The notes beneath the pieces are model-generated. The model was given only the letters and a program-made list of their open reading frames with translations, was not told where the DNA came from and ran no database searches. Shown in pieces: positions 7,523-17,024 of a stretch of DNA of 32,631 nucleotides; the first letter of the stretch is position 1, and the number at the start of each line of letters is the position of its first letter. A program made the position numbers and the translations under genes. This DNA comes from Pseudomonadota bacterium. GTDB taxonomy: Bacteria; Desulfobacterota; Desulfobulbia; Desulfobulbales; SURF-16. Where the stretch lies: NCBI GenBank assembly GCA_018816555.1, contig JAHIVT010000094.1:1-32631 (forward strand). The letters are read 5' to 3'.

Positions 7523-8632
7523 ATGCAGACTATGGCCACAGACAACCAGGCACCCCTCATCAATGTGCGCAACCGTATTGATACCATTGATGATACCATA
7601 TTAAAACTATTAAAGGAAAGGCTGAAATGCGCCCACGAAATCGGCCAACTGAAATCCAAAGAAAACAGGGCAAAATGGGATCCACTGCGAGAACGGCAGA
7701 TATACGACAGGCTGATCCGGGACAACAACAGTGAATTTCCCCAGGAGGCCCTTTACAGCATTTACCACGAGATCATCACCACCTGCCGACTCTCCCAGAA
7801 ACCGGTTGAGGTGGCTTATCTGGGACCCCAGGCTACCTTTTCCCATCTCGCCGCGGTAAAGTATTTCGGCCATTCGGCTGATTATCGGCCCATTGAAACC
7901 ATCGAGGATATCTTCTACGAGGTGGAGCGCGGCAGGGTGCAATACGGCATTGTCCCGCTTGAGAATTCCATAGAGGGATCAGTTACTTCCAGCCTGGACG
8001 CCTTCATGAAATGCAAGGTGAAGATCTGCGGTGAAGAATACCTTAATATCACCCATAATCTGGTCAACTTTTCCGGGGATGTCAATGATATCAAACTCAT
8101 TGTCTCCCATTCGCAACCACTCGCCCAATGCCGCCAGTGGCTGCGCAAACATCTGCCGGACGTACCCACCCAGTCGGTTTTCAGCACCGGCCAGGCGGCC
8201 CAGATGGCCCACGATGACCACTCCGTTGCCGCCATCGCCAGCTCCCTGGCCATCAAAACCTACCAACTGCAGGTCGTTGTCAAGGGGATCGAGGACTACC
8301 GGGGCAACACCACGAGATTTGTGCTGATCGGCAAACAGTCTCCCTCCAAAAGCGGCCGGGACAAGACCTCCCTGCTGCTGGGATTGCTAGACCGGCCGGG
8401 TGCCTTAAATGACACTCTGGCCATTCTGGCCCGCCGTAACATCAACCTGACCAGAATCGAATCCCGGCCGGTTAAAGGTGAGCCCGGCAAATATCTCTTC
8501 TTTATCGACATGCTCGGTCATTATATGGACGGCGTACTGGTCGAGGCAAGCGAACGACTGCAGGAAAGCTGCTCCTATTTCGAATGGCTCGGCTCCTATC
8601 CCCAGGCCCGGCAATCAACCGCCAATCCGTGA
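7523..8632 (+). CDS. pheA: Bifunctional chorismate mutase / prephenate dehydratase
   Basis: P-protein of phenylalanine biosynthesis. It rearranges chorismate to prephenate and then decarboxylates/dehydrates it to phenylpyruvate. From the chosen ATG the protein is 369 aa. It has an AroQ-type mutase domain (about 8-90, VRNRIDTIDDTILKLLKERL), a dehydratase domain starting VAYLGPQATFSHLAA (about 97) with PLENSIEGSV and GNTTRFVLIG, and a C-terminal ACT domain (about 290-360) with GALNDTLAILARRNINLTRIESRP, the feedback site for phenylalanine. An upstream GTG at 7481 would add 14 residues. No start has a good ribosome site, so the exact start is uncertain. The 3' end overlaps moaA, which is on the opposite strand, by 18 bases. 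Confidence 0.93.
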   Translation: MQTMATDNQAPLINVRNRIDTIDDTILKLLKERLKCAHEIGQLKSKENRAKWDPLRERQIYDRLIRDNNSEFPQEALYSIYHEIITTCRLSQKPVEVAYLGPQATFSHLAAVKYFGHSADYRPIETIEDIFYEVERGRVQYGIVPLENSIEGSVTSSLDAFMKCKVKICGEEYLNITHNLVNFSGDVNDIKLIVSHSQPLAQCRQWLRKHLPDVPTQSVFSTGQAAQMAHDDHSVAAIASSLAIKTYQLQVVVKGIEDYRGNTTRFVLIGKQSPSKSGRDKTSLLLGLLDRPGALNDTLAILARRNINLTRIESRPVKGEPGKYLFFIDMLGHYMDGVLVEASERLQESCSYFEWLGSYPQARQSTANP

Positions 8633-9679
8633 CATCTGTCCGTGGCAGTTGAAACCCTCTTTTTCAAACAGGTTATGGCTTTTCGGCTTATCTAGGATAG
8701 TCTGCACCAGGGCTTTTTTCACATCATCGTCGCTGCCGCCGGTCCGGAGGATCACTTTCAGATCTGTTTCCTTATCGGACAGAAGACATGAACGCAGTTT
8801 CCCTTCCGAGGTCAGACGCAAACGGTTGCACTGATCACAGAACTTATGACTGATGGGGCTGATAAAGCCCACTGATCCCCTGTCCTCCACCGCCTGTCTG
8901 AACCGGTAAATACGGGCAGGGCCGTCCATGCGGGCGGTCTCCACCGGCACCAGTTCCCCAAGGACACTGATCCGTTCCTTGATTTCTTCCGAGGAGATAT
9001 ATCTCTCCTCACCCCAGATGGTGGCGTCACCGATGGGCATGAATTCAATAAAGCGCACCTGCAGTGCATGGGTCAGGGAAAGCCTGGCAAAATCGACCAA
9101 CTCGTCGTCGTTGATGCCGCGCAGGGCTACCATATTGAGCTTCACAGGCGAAAACCCCAGGGACTGCGCCAGATTGATGCCCTGCCACACTTGTTCAAAG
9201 CGATCGGCCCCGGTGATTTTGGCAAACCGTTCTCTCTGCATGGTATCGAGGCTGATATTGAGCTTTCTGATGCCGGCGTCAAAGAGATCCGCCGCATACT
9301 TTGCCAGCATGACACCGTTGGTGGTCAGACGGATATCGTCCAGACCGTCAATGGCTGCCAGCCGCCGGATAAAGGAGATGATGTTTTTGCGCACCAACGG
9401 CTCGCCGCCGGTGAGACGCACCTTGCGGATACCAAGCTTCACGGCAAGTTTGATAACCCGCAGCAGCTCTTCGTAGTTCAGCAGCTCGCTGCAGGGCAGT
9501 TTATCCCCGATTTCCCTGGGTGTGCAGTAAATACACCGCAGATTGCACTGATCGGTCACAGACACCCGCAGATAGGAAATGGAGCGGGAAAAGAGATCGA
9601 CAAGCTGTCCGCTTTCCACCAGATTTTCCAAGGATTTTTCTTGTTGTTTTTGCGTAATTTCAGGAGTAATTTTTGTCAT
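8615..9679 (-). CDS. moaA: GTP 3',8-cyclase MoaA
   Basis: A 354-aa radical-SAM enzyme for the first step of molybdenum cofactor synthesis, converting GTP to the 3',8-cyclo intermediate. It has the N-terminal cluster motif CNLRCIYC (C45, C49, C52), the SAM-binding LTGGEPL, and a second cluster motif CDQCNRLRLTSEGKLRSC near the C-terminus. It ends in the functional double glycine (RIGG). The N-terminus is about 25 residues longer than in many homologues. The gene is divergent from tsaD with 55 bases between them and convergent with pheA. No other moa genes are nearby. Confidence 0.95.
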   Translation of the reverse strand: MTKITPEITQKQQEKSLENLVESGQLVDLFSRSISYLRVSVTDQCNLRCIYCTPREIGDKLPCSELLNYEELLRVIKLAVKLGIRKVRLTGGEPLVRKNIISFIRRLAAIDGLDDIRLTTNGVMLAKYAADLFDAGIRKLNISLDTMQRERFAKITGADRFEQVWQGINLAQSLGFSPVKLNMVALRGINDDELVDFARLSLTHALQVRFIEFMPIGDATIWGEERYISSEEIKERISVLGELVPVETARMDGPARIYRFRQAVEDRGSVGFISPISHKFCDQCNRLRLTSEGKLRSCLLSDKETDLKVILRTGGSDDDVKKALVQTILDKPKSHNLFEKEGFNCHGQMSRIGG

Positions 9680-9734
9680 AATATGTCACAATGCCAATTT
9701 TTTCCGCCCCGGTCATGTGCTGTGAGGTGGAGTT

Positions 9735-10802
9735 TTGACAGCCTCTTTTAAAATCTTGCTGATGATTATCCTAGGAATAGAAAGTTCATGCGATGAAACT
9801 GCCGCCGCAGTGATGGAAGACGACAAACGTCTGCTGGCGAATGTTATTAATTCGCAAATCGATCTCCATTGCATATACGGCGGCGTTGTGCCGGAACTTG
9901 CCTCCCGCAAGCATCTGGAGGATATATATCCTGTTGTTGAGCAGGCCCTGCAGCAGGCGGACATCACCCTTGACCAGGTGGACGGTCTGGCCATCACCCA
10001 GGGCCCCGGACTTATCGGCTCACTGCTTGTCGGACTTTCATTTGCCAAGGCCCTGTCTCTGGTCAAAAAAATACCCTATGTAGGGGTAGACCACATGGCA
10101 GGCCATCTTGTTTCTGTTTTTCTCGGGGAAAACAAACCTGAGTTCCCCTATATTGCCCTGATCGCCTCCGGCGGCCACTCCTCCATCTTCCATGTAACAG
10201 ACTACTTTCATTACAGACTGCTGGGCAGAACACGGGATGATGCGGCGGGCGAAGCCTTTGATAAGGTGGCGAAAATTCTTGACCTCCCCTATCCGGGCGG
10301 TCCTATCATCTCGGAATTATCGAAAAACGGCGACCCTGAGGCCATCAGTTTTCCCAGGTCCTGGCTGGACCCGGACAGCCTTGATTTCAGTTTTAGCGGT
10401 ATCAAAACGTCTGTTGCCAATTACGTCAAGCAAAATCAGCAATTGATCGCAAACGGTAACGAAAAGAGACGGTCAACAACTGAGACGGCTAACATCTGCG
10501 CCTCTTTTCAGGAGGCGGTTGTGGACGTGCTGGCGGGCAAGACCATGAAGGCCGCCCGCAACCTCAATGTGAAAACCGTTGTCCTGGCCGGAGGGGTCGC
10601 CGCCAACCCCAGACTGCGGGAAGTTTTCCGGCAGCAAGGCGACAGAGAAGGATTTGCGGTGTACATGCCGCCGCAGAAATTCTGCACCGACAATGCGGCG
10701 ATGATCGCCCTGGCCGGATATCATCTCTTCCGGCAACAGGCGGCCGTCACCACTCTTGATATGGACGTCTATTCGCGCAGCAGGCTTACGGAACTTGCAT
10801 GA
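9735..10802 (+). CDS. tsaD: tRNA N6-threonylcarbamoyladenosine transferase TsaD
   Basis: TsaD transfers the threonylcarbamoyl group to A37 of ANN-reading tRNAs, together with TsaB and TsaE. It is an ASKHA-fold protein with LGIESSCDETAAAV at the N-terminus, the metal-binding HMAGH, GPGLIGSLLVGLSFAKAL, and VLAGGVAANPRLR toward the end. Two starts are possible. TTG at 9735 (355 aa) has a strong AGGTGGAG ribosome site just upstream. ATG at 9762 (346 aa) gives the usual family start MIILGIE but has no visible ribosome site. The TTG may be the real initiator with a 9-residue extension. The stop overlaps the next ATG (ATGA). Confidence 0.95.
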   Translation: MTASFKILLMIILGIESSCDETAAAVMEDDKRLLANVINSQIDLHCIYGGVVPELASRKHLEDIYPVVEQALQQADITLDQVDGLAITQGPGLIGSLLVGLSFAKALSLVKKIPYVGVDHMAGHLVSVFLGENKPEFPYIALIASGGHSSIFHVTDYFHYRLLGRTRDDAAGEAFDKVAKILDLPYPGGPIISELSKNGDPEAISFPRSWLDPDSLDFSFSGIKTSVANYVKQNQQLIANGNEKRRSTTETANICASFQEAVVDVLAGKTMKAARNLNVKTVVLAGGVAANPRLREVFRQQGDREGFAVYMPPQKFCTDNAAMIALAGYHLFRQQAAVTTLDMDVYSRSRLTELA

Positions 10803-11341
10803 ACATGCGTTTTTTCAGATACTATTACCTGCGCTTCATCCGCCTGCAGGGAGATCCAAAGGAGATCGCCAGAGGTATCGCACTTGGCATCTTTATCGGC
10901 ATCACCCCCACCATCCCCCTGCATACCCTGCTGATCCTGCTGCTCGCCATTTTCCTGCGGGCCAGCAAACTTGCCGGCCTGCTGGCCAGCTGCGTGGTGA
11001 GCAATCCCCTGACCTTCTTCTTTCAATATTATCTTTCCTGGCGGCTCGGGACCTGGCTCACCCCATACACCCTTTCCTGGGAGCGCATTCATGAAATAAT
11101 GGCCATCATTTCCGGCCATATCGGCTTTAAGAAGACCCTGGCCGAACTGAGCAAACTCGGCTGGGAGTCCATTGCCGTCATGCTGGTCGGCGGCGCGGTG
11201 CTGGCCCTTCCCTTTGCGGTGGCCGGCTACTTCCTCTCCCTTTACTTTTACAAAAGGCTGCGCCAGAAACGCTTTAAACAACGCGCAGAAAACTACGAAT
11301 TTTATGAGCCTCCAGTCAATAAAAGACATACTCAAGAGTGA
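10799..11341 (+). CDS. DUF2062 membrane protein
   Basis: A 180-aa inner-membrane protein of the DUF2062 family. It begins with a basic stretch (MNMRFFRYYYLRFIRLQG) and the family hallmark GDPKEIARGIALGIFIGITPTIPLHT. Membrane spans lie at about 27-48, 53-75 (LAGLLASCVVSNPLTFFFQYYL) and 130-152. The function is unknown. It overlaps tsaD by 4 bases and its own end overlaps the rsmA start by 38 bases, so all three are translated from one transcript. Confidence 0.85.
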   Translation: MNMRFFRYYYLRFIRLQGDPKEIARGIALGIFIGITPTIPLHTLLILLLAIFLRASKLAGLLASCVVSNPLTFFFQYYLSWRLGTWLTPYTLSWERIHEIMAIISGHIGFKKTLAELSKLGWESIAVMLVGGAVLALPFAVAGYFLSLYFYKRLRQKRFKQRAENYEFYEPPVNKRHTQE

Positions 11342-12164
11342 AAAACTGGCCCCATCAAAAAAACGGGGCCAGAACTTTCTCATCCACCGGCAGACCGCGG
11401 CGACAATTGTCGCACTTTCCGGGGTCACAGCCGACGACACCGTGGTGGAACTGGGGGTGGGCCTCGGCACCCTGACCGGACCCCTGGCTGAAAAAGTCAG
11501 CAAGGTGATCGGCCTGGAGATCGACTCGGGCATCATTGACTGGCAGATGACCAGCGGCAATCTGGCCGACAACGTGCAACTCATCCATCAGGACCTGCTG
11601 AAGGCCGACTTTCCCGACCTGGCCGCGCAATGCGGCGGCCGGCTGAAGATTCTGGCCAATCTGCCCTATTCCATCTCCAATCCTCTGCTCTTCAAGCTGC
11701 TGGACAATCGCCGGGTGATGGAATGGGCGGTGCTGATGCTGCAAAAGGAAGTGGCAATGCGGCTGATTGCCGTCCCCGGCACCAAGGAGTACGGCATCAT
11801 CTCGGTACTGTTGGCAGGCGCGGCCACCGTGACCCAGCTGCTCAACGTCGGACCCGGCCAGTTCCATCCCCGGCCCAAGGTGGATTCCGTGGTGGTCAAG
11901 ATCACCTTCCATCCAGCCCCGGAGAGTGCCGCTCTGCTGCCGGCCCATGATGAAGCTCTGCTGCGCAAGGTGGTGCGAAGCGCCTTCCAGCAACGCCGCA
12001 AAACCCTGCTGAACTCCCTCTCCGCCTCGCCTTTCATCACCTTTAACAAGGAAACCTGCCGCGCTGCTCTGCTTGCAGCAGGAATTGAACCGACCACCCG
12101 GGCCGAGCGTCTGACCATCGAGGACTTCGTTGTCCTGACCCGAGAGCTGGCTAAGGTTGCTTAA
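11304..12164 (+). CDS. rsmA: 16S rRNA dimethyladenosine transferase RsmA/KsgA
   Basis: RsmA dimethylates the two adjacent adenosines in the 3' hairpin of 16S rRNA. From the ATG at 11304 it is 286 aa, starting MSLQSIKDILKSEKLAPSKK then RGQNFLI. SAM-binding VVELGVGLGTLTGPL and the catalytic NLPYSIS are present, and the C-terminal helical domain ends in AERLTIEDFVVL. A longer in-frame start at 11172 would lie deep in the upstream DUF2062 gene and lacks family similarity, so it was rejected. Overlap with DUF2062 suggests coupled translation. Confidence 0.93.
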   Translation: MSLQSIKDILKSEKLAPSKKRGQNFLIHRQTAATIVALSGVTADDTVVELGVGLGTLTGPLAEKVSKVIGLEIDSGIIDWQMTSGNLADNVQLIHQDLLKADFPDLAAQCGGRLKILANLPYSISNPLLFKLLDNRRVMEWAVLMLQKEVAMRLIAVPGTKEYGIISVLLAGAATVTQLLNVGPGQFHPRPKVDSVVVKITFHPAPESAALLPAHDEALLRKVVRSAFQQRRKTLLNSLSASPFITFNKETCRAALLAAGIEPTTRAERLTIEDFVVLTRELAKVA

Positions 12165-12176
12165 CAGGTAACAATC

Positions 12177-13337
12177 ATGCAGAGCTTTGTCTTATATAAT
12201 CCGACAAAAATAATTTTCGGCACTGATACGGTCAAAGAGATCGGCCCGGAAACAGCAGCCCTGGGCCGTAAAATTCTGCTGGTCTTCGGCAAAAGCAGCA
12301 TCAAAAGAAACGGCATATATGAGCAGGTTGTCGCCTCGCTCGCCGGGGCAGGGCTTGAGATCATCGATCATGGCGGGGTGGTGTCCAACCCGCATCTCAG
12401 CCATGTTCGGGCAGGAATCGACAAGGCCAGAAAAAATGCGGTGCAGGCAATCGTGGCGGTGGGGGGCGGCAGCGTGATTGACAGCGCCAAGGCCATTTCC
12501 GCCGGGGCCCTGGTGGACCATGATGTCTGGCAGTTTTTCAAGGGCAAGAAGAGCATCAGAAAGACCCTGCCCCTCACCTGCGTCCTCACCCTGGCCGCCG
12601 CCGGTTCTGAAATGAACGGCGGCATGGTGCTCACCAATGAGGAAACCAGACAGAAGTTCGGCGTAGGCAACCGGCTGCTCTGCCCCAAAGTCTCCATCCT
12701 CGATCCCACCCTCACCTTTACCGTTCCTCCGGATTATACCGCCTTTGGGGCGGTTGATGCCATTGCCCATATCCTGGAATTCTACTTCACCACCCGGGAC
12801 CAGTCCACCCCGGTGCAGGATCGCTTCATGGAAGGGCTGGTGTTAACTATTATGGAAAGCTGCGACAGGGTGCTGCGCGACCCCCTTGATTATCAAGGCA
12901 GGGCTGATCTCATGTGGTCCGCCACCCTGGCCTTGAACGGCTGGACCGCTGCCGGCCTGGGCATGGTGGGATTTCCCATGCATATGATCGAGCACTCCCT
13001 GAGCGCCCTGTATAATATCGCCCACGGAGCAGGGCTCTCCATCGTCATGCCTGCCTGGATGCGCTGTCAGGCCCGGCTTCGCCCCGCTAAATTCATCCAG
13101 TTCGGCCAACGGGTTTTTGCACTATCCGGCAATGATGAAGCCTGTGCCATGGAAGGGATCAAACGACTGGAAGACTGGTTTATCAGCGTCAAAAGTCCGA
13201 CGACTCTCAGTCAGGCCGGTATTGCCGCTGAAGACATTCCTGTTATAGCCGAAAACGCCTTAGCCCTGGCCAAAATCTGGCGGTTAAATGAGTACAATAA
13301 GGATATCATCATGGAAATCCTTGCTGCCTGTTGTTAA
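12177..13337 (+). CDS. Iron-containing alcohol dehydrogenase (YqhD/BdhA-like)
   Basis: A 386-aa NAD(P)H-dependent group III alcohol dehydrogenase. It has the nucleotide-binding VAVGGGSVIDSAKAI (93-107) and the metal ligands D194, H198, H269 and H283, in the blocks FGAVDAIAHILE and MHMIEHSLSALYNIAHGAG. The spacing of these ligands matches the YqhD/butanol dehydrogenase branch. The substrate cannot be told from sequence; aldehydes or short alcohols are likely. It starts 12 bases after rsmA, so it is probably the last gene of the tsaD transcript. Confidence 0.92.
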   Translation: MQSFVLYNPTKIIFGTDTVKEIGPETAALGRKILLVFGKSSIKRNGIYEQVVASLAGAGLEIIDHGGVVSNPHLSHVRAGIDKARKNAVQAIVAVGGGSVIDSAKAISAGALVDHDVWQFFKGKKSIRKTLPLTCVLTLAAAGSEMNGGMVLTNEETRQKFGVGNRLLCPKVSILDPTLTFTVPPDYTAFGAVDAIAHILEFYFTTRDQSTPVQDRFMEGLVLTIMESCDRVLRDPLDYQGRADLMWSATLALNGWTAAGLGMVGFPMHMIEHSLSALYNIAHGAGLSIVMPAWMRCQARLRPAKFIQFGQRVFALSGNDEACAMEGIKRLEDWFISVKSPTTLSQAGIAAEDIPVIAENALALAKIWRLNEYNKDIIMEILAACC

Positions 13338-13749
13338 AACCCTGGAATAAAATATGGCCGTCCGGATGCCAGAGACGGCATGAGGAGCAGTAGCAAAATC
13401 CTCCAAAATGGAGCTGCTATTTCGTTACGGCTCCTAAAAAAATCAATTCAATTCTTTCCTTTTTTTCATTTTTTAGGTAAAGGAATTTTGACTGTCTCAT
13501 GAAAGGACTCTCAACCACCGCACAAGGCAAGATAATTTCTTGATTTATCCTCATGAAAATTCGATGCCTGCACTTTTTTAAGCCATAATTTTGATTTTTA
13601 GCAAAAGATCATTACATTATCTTTGGAAAACAAAACAACTTCGTTTCAGATTGACTGTCTCGAAAAAAACCTCTCGACAGCCGTACAGTGCATGATTAGT
13701 TATTGATTTATCGTCACCAAAATTCGGCGTCAGGACTTTTCACCCTTGT
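13338..13749. other. Intergenic region with hairpins and a diverged direct repeat
   Basis: No gene is seen here. Just after the dehydrogenase there is a GCCGTC/GACGGC hairpin (13357-13379). Next come nested alternative stems at 13384-13434: AGCAG/CTGCT enclosing CTCC/GGAG, or GGAGC/GCTCC. None is followed by a clear T-tract on the plus strand. Further right is a pair of related 90-base units, listed separately. Confidence 0.5.
13493..13743. repeat. Two diverged direct copies of a roughly 90-bp unit
   Basis: Units at about 13493-13580 and 13653-13743 align over their whole length: both open with GACTGTCTC, share TTGATTTATC in the middle, then AAAATTCG, and end with a GC...CACTTTT/GGACTTTT block. 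By eye about 70% of bases match. Offset between copies is 160 bases. The second copy ends at the start of the following small gene. It could be a dispersed intergenic repeat or a duplicated regulatory region. Confidence 0.6.
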
Positions 13750-14124
13750 ATGGGCATAAATACGAAGCCATCAAAATTCACCATCAGCAAAGCAAAAAAT
13801 ATGAAGCTAAAAGACGACGAATTCCTTTATGAACATGCAGTACAGAAAATGCGGAAGGAAATCGCCAAGGGAAAAACCTTTGCCCAGGCCTGCGAGATAT
13901 TGCAGGAACTCGAAGAAAATCTCCGACCGCTTATCCAGGATGATTTCCTGAAGATCATTGTTGCCGAACAACATTTCGGTCAGGGCAGGGGCATTGATGA
14001 CGTAGCCCTATTCCTTGATCTTCCCTATGAGACGGTGGAAGCCTCCAGGGAGAGGATCATGACCGAATTCGACGAACTTTTTTCCGGTCAATTATCACCC
14101 TATCTCAGCAAGACGACCCACTAG
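13750..14124 (+). CDS. Conserved-looking small helical protein upstream of DUF166 gene
   Basis: Up to 124 aa. It is unrecognised, soluble, charged and mostly helical (YEHAVQKMRKEIAKGKTFAQACEI, LEENLRPLIQDDFLKIIVAEQHF), with no cysteine or membrane span. Two starts are possible: ATG at 13750, and ATG at 13801 giving 107 aa from MKLKDDEFLYEHAV. Neither has a good ribosome site, but the second begins at the more structured part. It ends 15 bases before the DUF166 gene, so the two are probably cotranscribed. The function is unknown. Confidence 0.6.
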   Translation: MGINTKPSKFTISKAKNMKLKDDEFLYEHAVQKMRKEIAKGKTFAQACEILQELEENLRPLIQDDFLKIIVAEQHFGQGRGIDDVALFLDLPYETVEASRERIMTEFDELFSGQLSPYLSKTTH

Positions 14125-14139
14125 CATTGCCATCTTCGC

Positions 14140-14760
14140 ATGGATGAAATCATCGTCTTTCAGCAGGCCGCATCCGGCGAGGTAAAAATCAACGGCATCC
14201 GGCAATACGGCTCAGGCCTCATTATCAGTAAAGTTTTTGATCTGCCCGCCCAACTTCCTGACTTCATTGATAACCCTGAGGAATACTTCAGGGAAGATTT
14301 CACCACTGATCTGGTGCTCAGCTTTCTCAAACACCCTGATCTGCTTGATCATCTGGCCAGGCTCTGCCGGGAAAAGAACATCCCCCTCATCGCCTCGGGC
14401 AGCAAAAACGAGGCAGCCATCACCCCGTTCACCTGCTGCTCCCTGGGAAGACTGCCGGGGCTCGGGCAATACGGTGCACAATTCGGCATTCCCGAATATG
14501 AGGTGGAGGTCAGGGAGAATAAAATCTGCAGAATAGAGGTAAGGCGGGGTGCTTCCTGCGGGGCAAGCTGGGAACTCATCCCCAGAATTGTCGGCCTGTC
14601 ACCGGAGATGGCGCTGGAGTCCATTGCCAGGGAGGCGCAATATCTCTGCGCCGCCGATCCGAGCAATTTTGATCCGATTACCGGCAAAAGCGCCCTGCAC
14701 GTGGCCGGCAATGTCCATGAAAAGGCCCTCAGGCTGGCACTGGAAAGGCTGAAAGATTAG
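14140..14760 (+). CDS. DUF166 family protein
   Basis: A 206-aa protein of the DUF166 family, which is found in archaea and Desulfobacterota and has no firmly known function. Family blocks visible are TPFTCCSL (about 88-95), GASCGASWELIP (about 137-148) and LCAADPSNFDPITGKSALHVAGNVH (about 168-192). The conserved cysteines (two adjacent, one in GASCGAS, one in LCA) suggest metal or cluster binding; that is inference. It follows the small helical protein at 13750. Confidence 0.75.
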   Translation: MDEIIVFQQAASGEVKINGIRQYGSGLIISKVFDLPAQLPDFIDNPEEYFREDFTTDLVLSFLKHPDLLDHLARLCREKNIPLIASGSKNEAAITPFTCCSLGRLPGLGQYGAQFGIPEYEVEVRENKICRIEVRRGASCGASWELIPRIVGLSPEMALESIAREAQYLCAADPSNFDPITGKSALHVAGNVHEKALRLALERLKD

Positions 14761-14772
14761 ACAGGTTTGCTG

Positions 14773-16035
14773 CTATTTTTCCGGCTCACGCCAGATTTTT
14801 GCCCCCACGGCCGACAACTTGCCCACCAGATCATCGTATCCCCTGTCAAGATGATAGACCCGGGAAATCTCGGTTAATCCACGAGCTGCAAGACCTGCGA
14901 TGACAAGCGAGGCGCTGGCGCGCAGGTCGGTGGCCATCACCTGGGCGCCGTCCAGTTTGCCAAGCCCCTTGACAATGGCCTTGCCGCCATCCACCATGAT
15001 ATCCGCCCCCATCCTGCGCAGTTCAGCCACATGCATGAAGCGGTTTTCAAAGATATTCTCATGGATAACGCTCAGTCCCTCGGTCATGGTCATCAGCGCC
15101 ATGATCTGGGCCTGCAGGTCCGTGGGAAATCCAGGGTAAGGCATTGTTTTGATATCAATATTTTTCAGCGGTCCTGAACGGATCACCCGGATACTCCTCT
15201 CCCCCGCCTCCAGATAGATACCGCAGTTGCGCAGCTTTTCAAAAAGCGACGGCAGATGGGCTGGATTACAGTTGGTCAGAGTCACATCGCCGCCGGCCGC
15301 GCCCACGGCAATAAGAAAGGTGCCGGTCTCGATACGGTCGGGGATGATGGCAACCTCAGCGGGTTTCAGTTCCTTTACCCCATACACAATCAAGCGGTCG
15401 GTGTCGCGGCCTTCGATTTTTGCTCCCATGCCGGTCAGCATGTCAATCAAATTGGCAATTTCCGGCTCTTTGGCTGCATTTTTGATGATCGTGGTTCCTT
15501 CGGCAAGAACGGCGGCCATCAGGATATTTTCGGTACCGGTGACCGAGGGGATATCAAAATATACCGTGTTGCCCCGCAGACCGCCGCAAACCTTGGCATC
15601 CACATATCCCTGTTCCAGCTCAAGCTGGGCTCCGAGCTTCTGCAGACCCTGCATATGAAAATCAATGGGGCGAGCGCCAATGGCGCAGCCTCCGGGCAGG
15701 GAAACCCGAGCCCGGCCCAGCCGGGAAAGAAGCGGCCCTAAAACCAGCACCGAGGCCCGCATGGTTTTCACCAGCTCATAGGATGCCTCATACTCGGTGA
15801 TATTGTCGGAATTGATCTTCAGTGTATGCTTATCAATTCTCTCCCAGGTGGCGCCAAGGGTGACGAGAAGCTGCAAAATCGTCCTGATGTCACGCAACTC
15901 CGGCACATTATAGATGGTATGGGTTCCCGGACAGAGCAGGGTTGCGGCAATGATGGGCAGTGCGCCGTTTTTGGCCCCGCTGATCTTGATTTCACCCTGC
16001 AGGCTTCTGCCGCCTTCGATTAAAATTTTATCCAT
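14773..16035 (-). CDS. murA: UDP-N-acetylglucosamine 1-carboxyvinyltransferase MurA
   Basis: A 420-aa enzyme for the first committed step of peptidoglycan synthesis, transferring enolpyruvate from PEP to UDP-GlcNAc. K22 and N23 (AKNGALP) bind substrate. The catalytic, fosfomycin-target cysteine is C117 in [10 protein letters not shown], so the usual fosfomycin-sensitive form is predicted. Length and start are typical of the family. Its ATG overlaps the prmC stop by one base (TAATG). It is the last gene of the rho-rpmE-prfA-prmC-murA series. Confidence 0.95.
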   Translation of the reverse strand: MDKILIEGGRSLQGEIKISGAKNGALPIIAATLLCPGTHTIYNVPELRDIRTILQLLVTLGATWERIDKHTLKINSDNITEYEASYELVKTMRASVLVLGPLLSRLGRARVSLPGGCAIGARPIDFHMQGLQKLGAQLELEQGYVDAKVCGGLRGNTVYFDIPSVTGTENILMAAVLAEGTTIIKNAAKEPEIANLIDMLTGMGAKIEGRDTDRLIVYGVKELKPAEVAIIPDRIETGTFLIAVGAAGGDVTLTNCNPAHLPSLFEKLRNCGIYLEAGERSIRVIRSGPLKNIDIKTMPYPGFPTDLQAQIMALMTMTEGLSVIHENIFENRFMHVAELRRMGADIMVDGGKAIVKGLGKLDGAQVMATDLRASASLVIAGLAARGLTEISRVYHLDRGYDDLVGKLSAVGAKIWREPEK

Positions 16036-16892
16036 TATGACCGCCTTGCATGAAATATCCTGGGAAGTCCTGCATAATCTTCGTATACAGTGAGCCCGTC
16101 AAATTCTGAAAATGATGAAAAAAGATCCATGACGAAAGGTGACTGATCCGCGCCGATTTCCATAAAAAAACGGCCGCCCGGCTTGAGAACGGCTGCAACC
16201 TCACCGGCAAACCGGGCAATCACATCCCCTCCTCCCTGCCCGCCATCCAGGGCAAGCCTGGGTTCAAACAGGCTCACCTCGGGCTGCAGATCAACAAAGG
16301 TCTCCCGGGCCACGTAAGGTGGGTTTGTCACCACCAGATCAAAAAGAGGTTTCTTGCGGATACCTGCCAGCCAGTCGGAAGAAATAAAGGATACCCGGTC
16401 CAGCACGCCATGTCTTGCGGCATTTTTTCTGGCCACTGCCTGGGCGGCGGAAGAGATATCAAGGCTGCAGACCAAGGCATCGGGCAGTTCAAGGGCCAGC
16501 ACAATGGCAATGACCCCGCTGCCTGTGCCCATATCCAGCACCCGGCCGGACGGTTCCTGGCTCTCCCCCTTCAGCACCTGCAGCACGATCTCCAGCAGGA
16601 GTTCAGTTTCCGGACGGGGAATCAACACATCCTTGTTGACATAAAACGGCAGGGACCAGAATTCCTGTTCGCCCAGAATATAGGCCAGTGGTTCCCTGGT
16701 CAGACGGCGGCTGAGATGACGTTCAAAATCGTCGATAACCGAGTCCGACAGCTGTTCATTATGGAGGAAAACCTGGGCTCGGGAAAGATTAAGCAGATGC
16801 CCCAGCAGCAGAGAGGACTCTATTTCCGCATCCTCGATATCCGCTTCTCTGAGGCGGGTAACCCCGCTCTGATAAAGTTCCCGCGCCTTCAT
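16035..16892 (-). CDS. prmC: Peptide chain release factor N5-glutamine methyltransferase PrmC
   Basis: A 285-aa SAM-dependent methyltransferase that methylates the glutamine of the GGQ motif in release factors. It has an N-terminal helical domain (1-75), SAM motif [16 protein letters not shown] (about 118-133) and catalytic NPPYVARE (about 190). It lies downstream of prfA, whose product is its substrate, with a 132-base gap, and is coupled to murA. Confidence 0.93.
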   Translation of the reverse strand: MKARELYQSGVTRLREADIEDAEIESSLLLGHLLNLSRAQVFLHNEQLSDSVIDDFERHLSRRLTREPLAYILGEQEFWSLPFYVNKDVLIPRPETELLLEIVLQVLKGESQEPSGRVLDMGTGSGVIAIVLALELPDALVCSLDISSAAQAVARKNAARHGVLDRVSFISSDWLAGIRKKPLFDLVVTNPPYVARETFVDLQPEVSLFEPRLALDGGQGGGDVIARFAGEVAAVLKPGGRFFMEIGADQSPFVMDLFSSFSEFDGLTVYEDYAGLPRIFHARRS

Positions 16893-17024
16893 GACAGTCT
16901 GCGCCCTTCACAGCAGAGACAGGAAGCTTGATGATCGGTTGAGCGACAGCCATGAGCCATGAGATCAATTGATGTTGTGATGAGGTAAAAGGGGCAATGT
17001 GTTGTGAAAAACAGCATCGGATAA

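Noticed and set aside
10769-11584. 271-codon leftward frame opposite DUF2062 and rsmA
   Set aside because: It is antisense to two recognised genes and has no domain.
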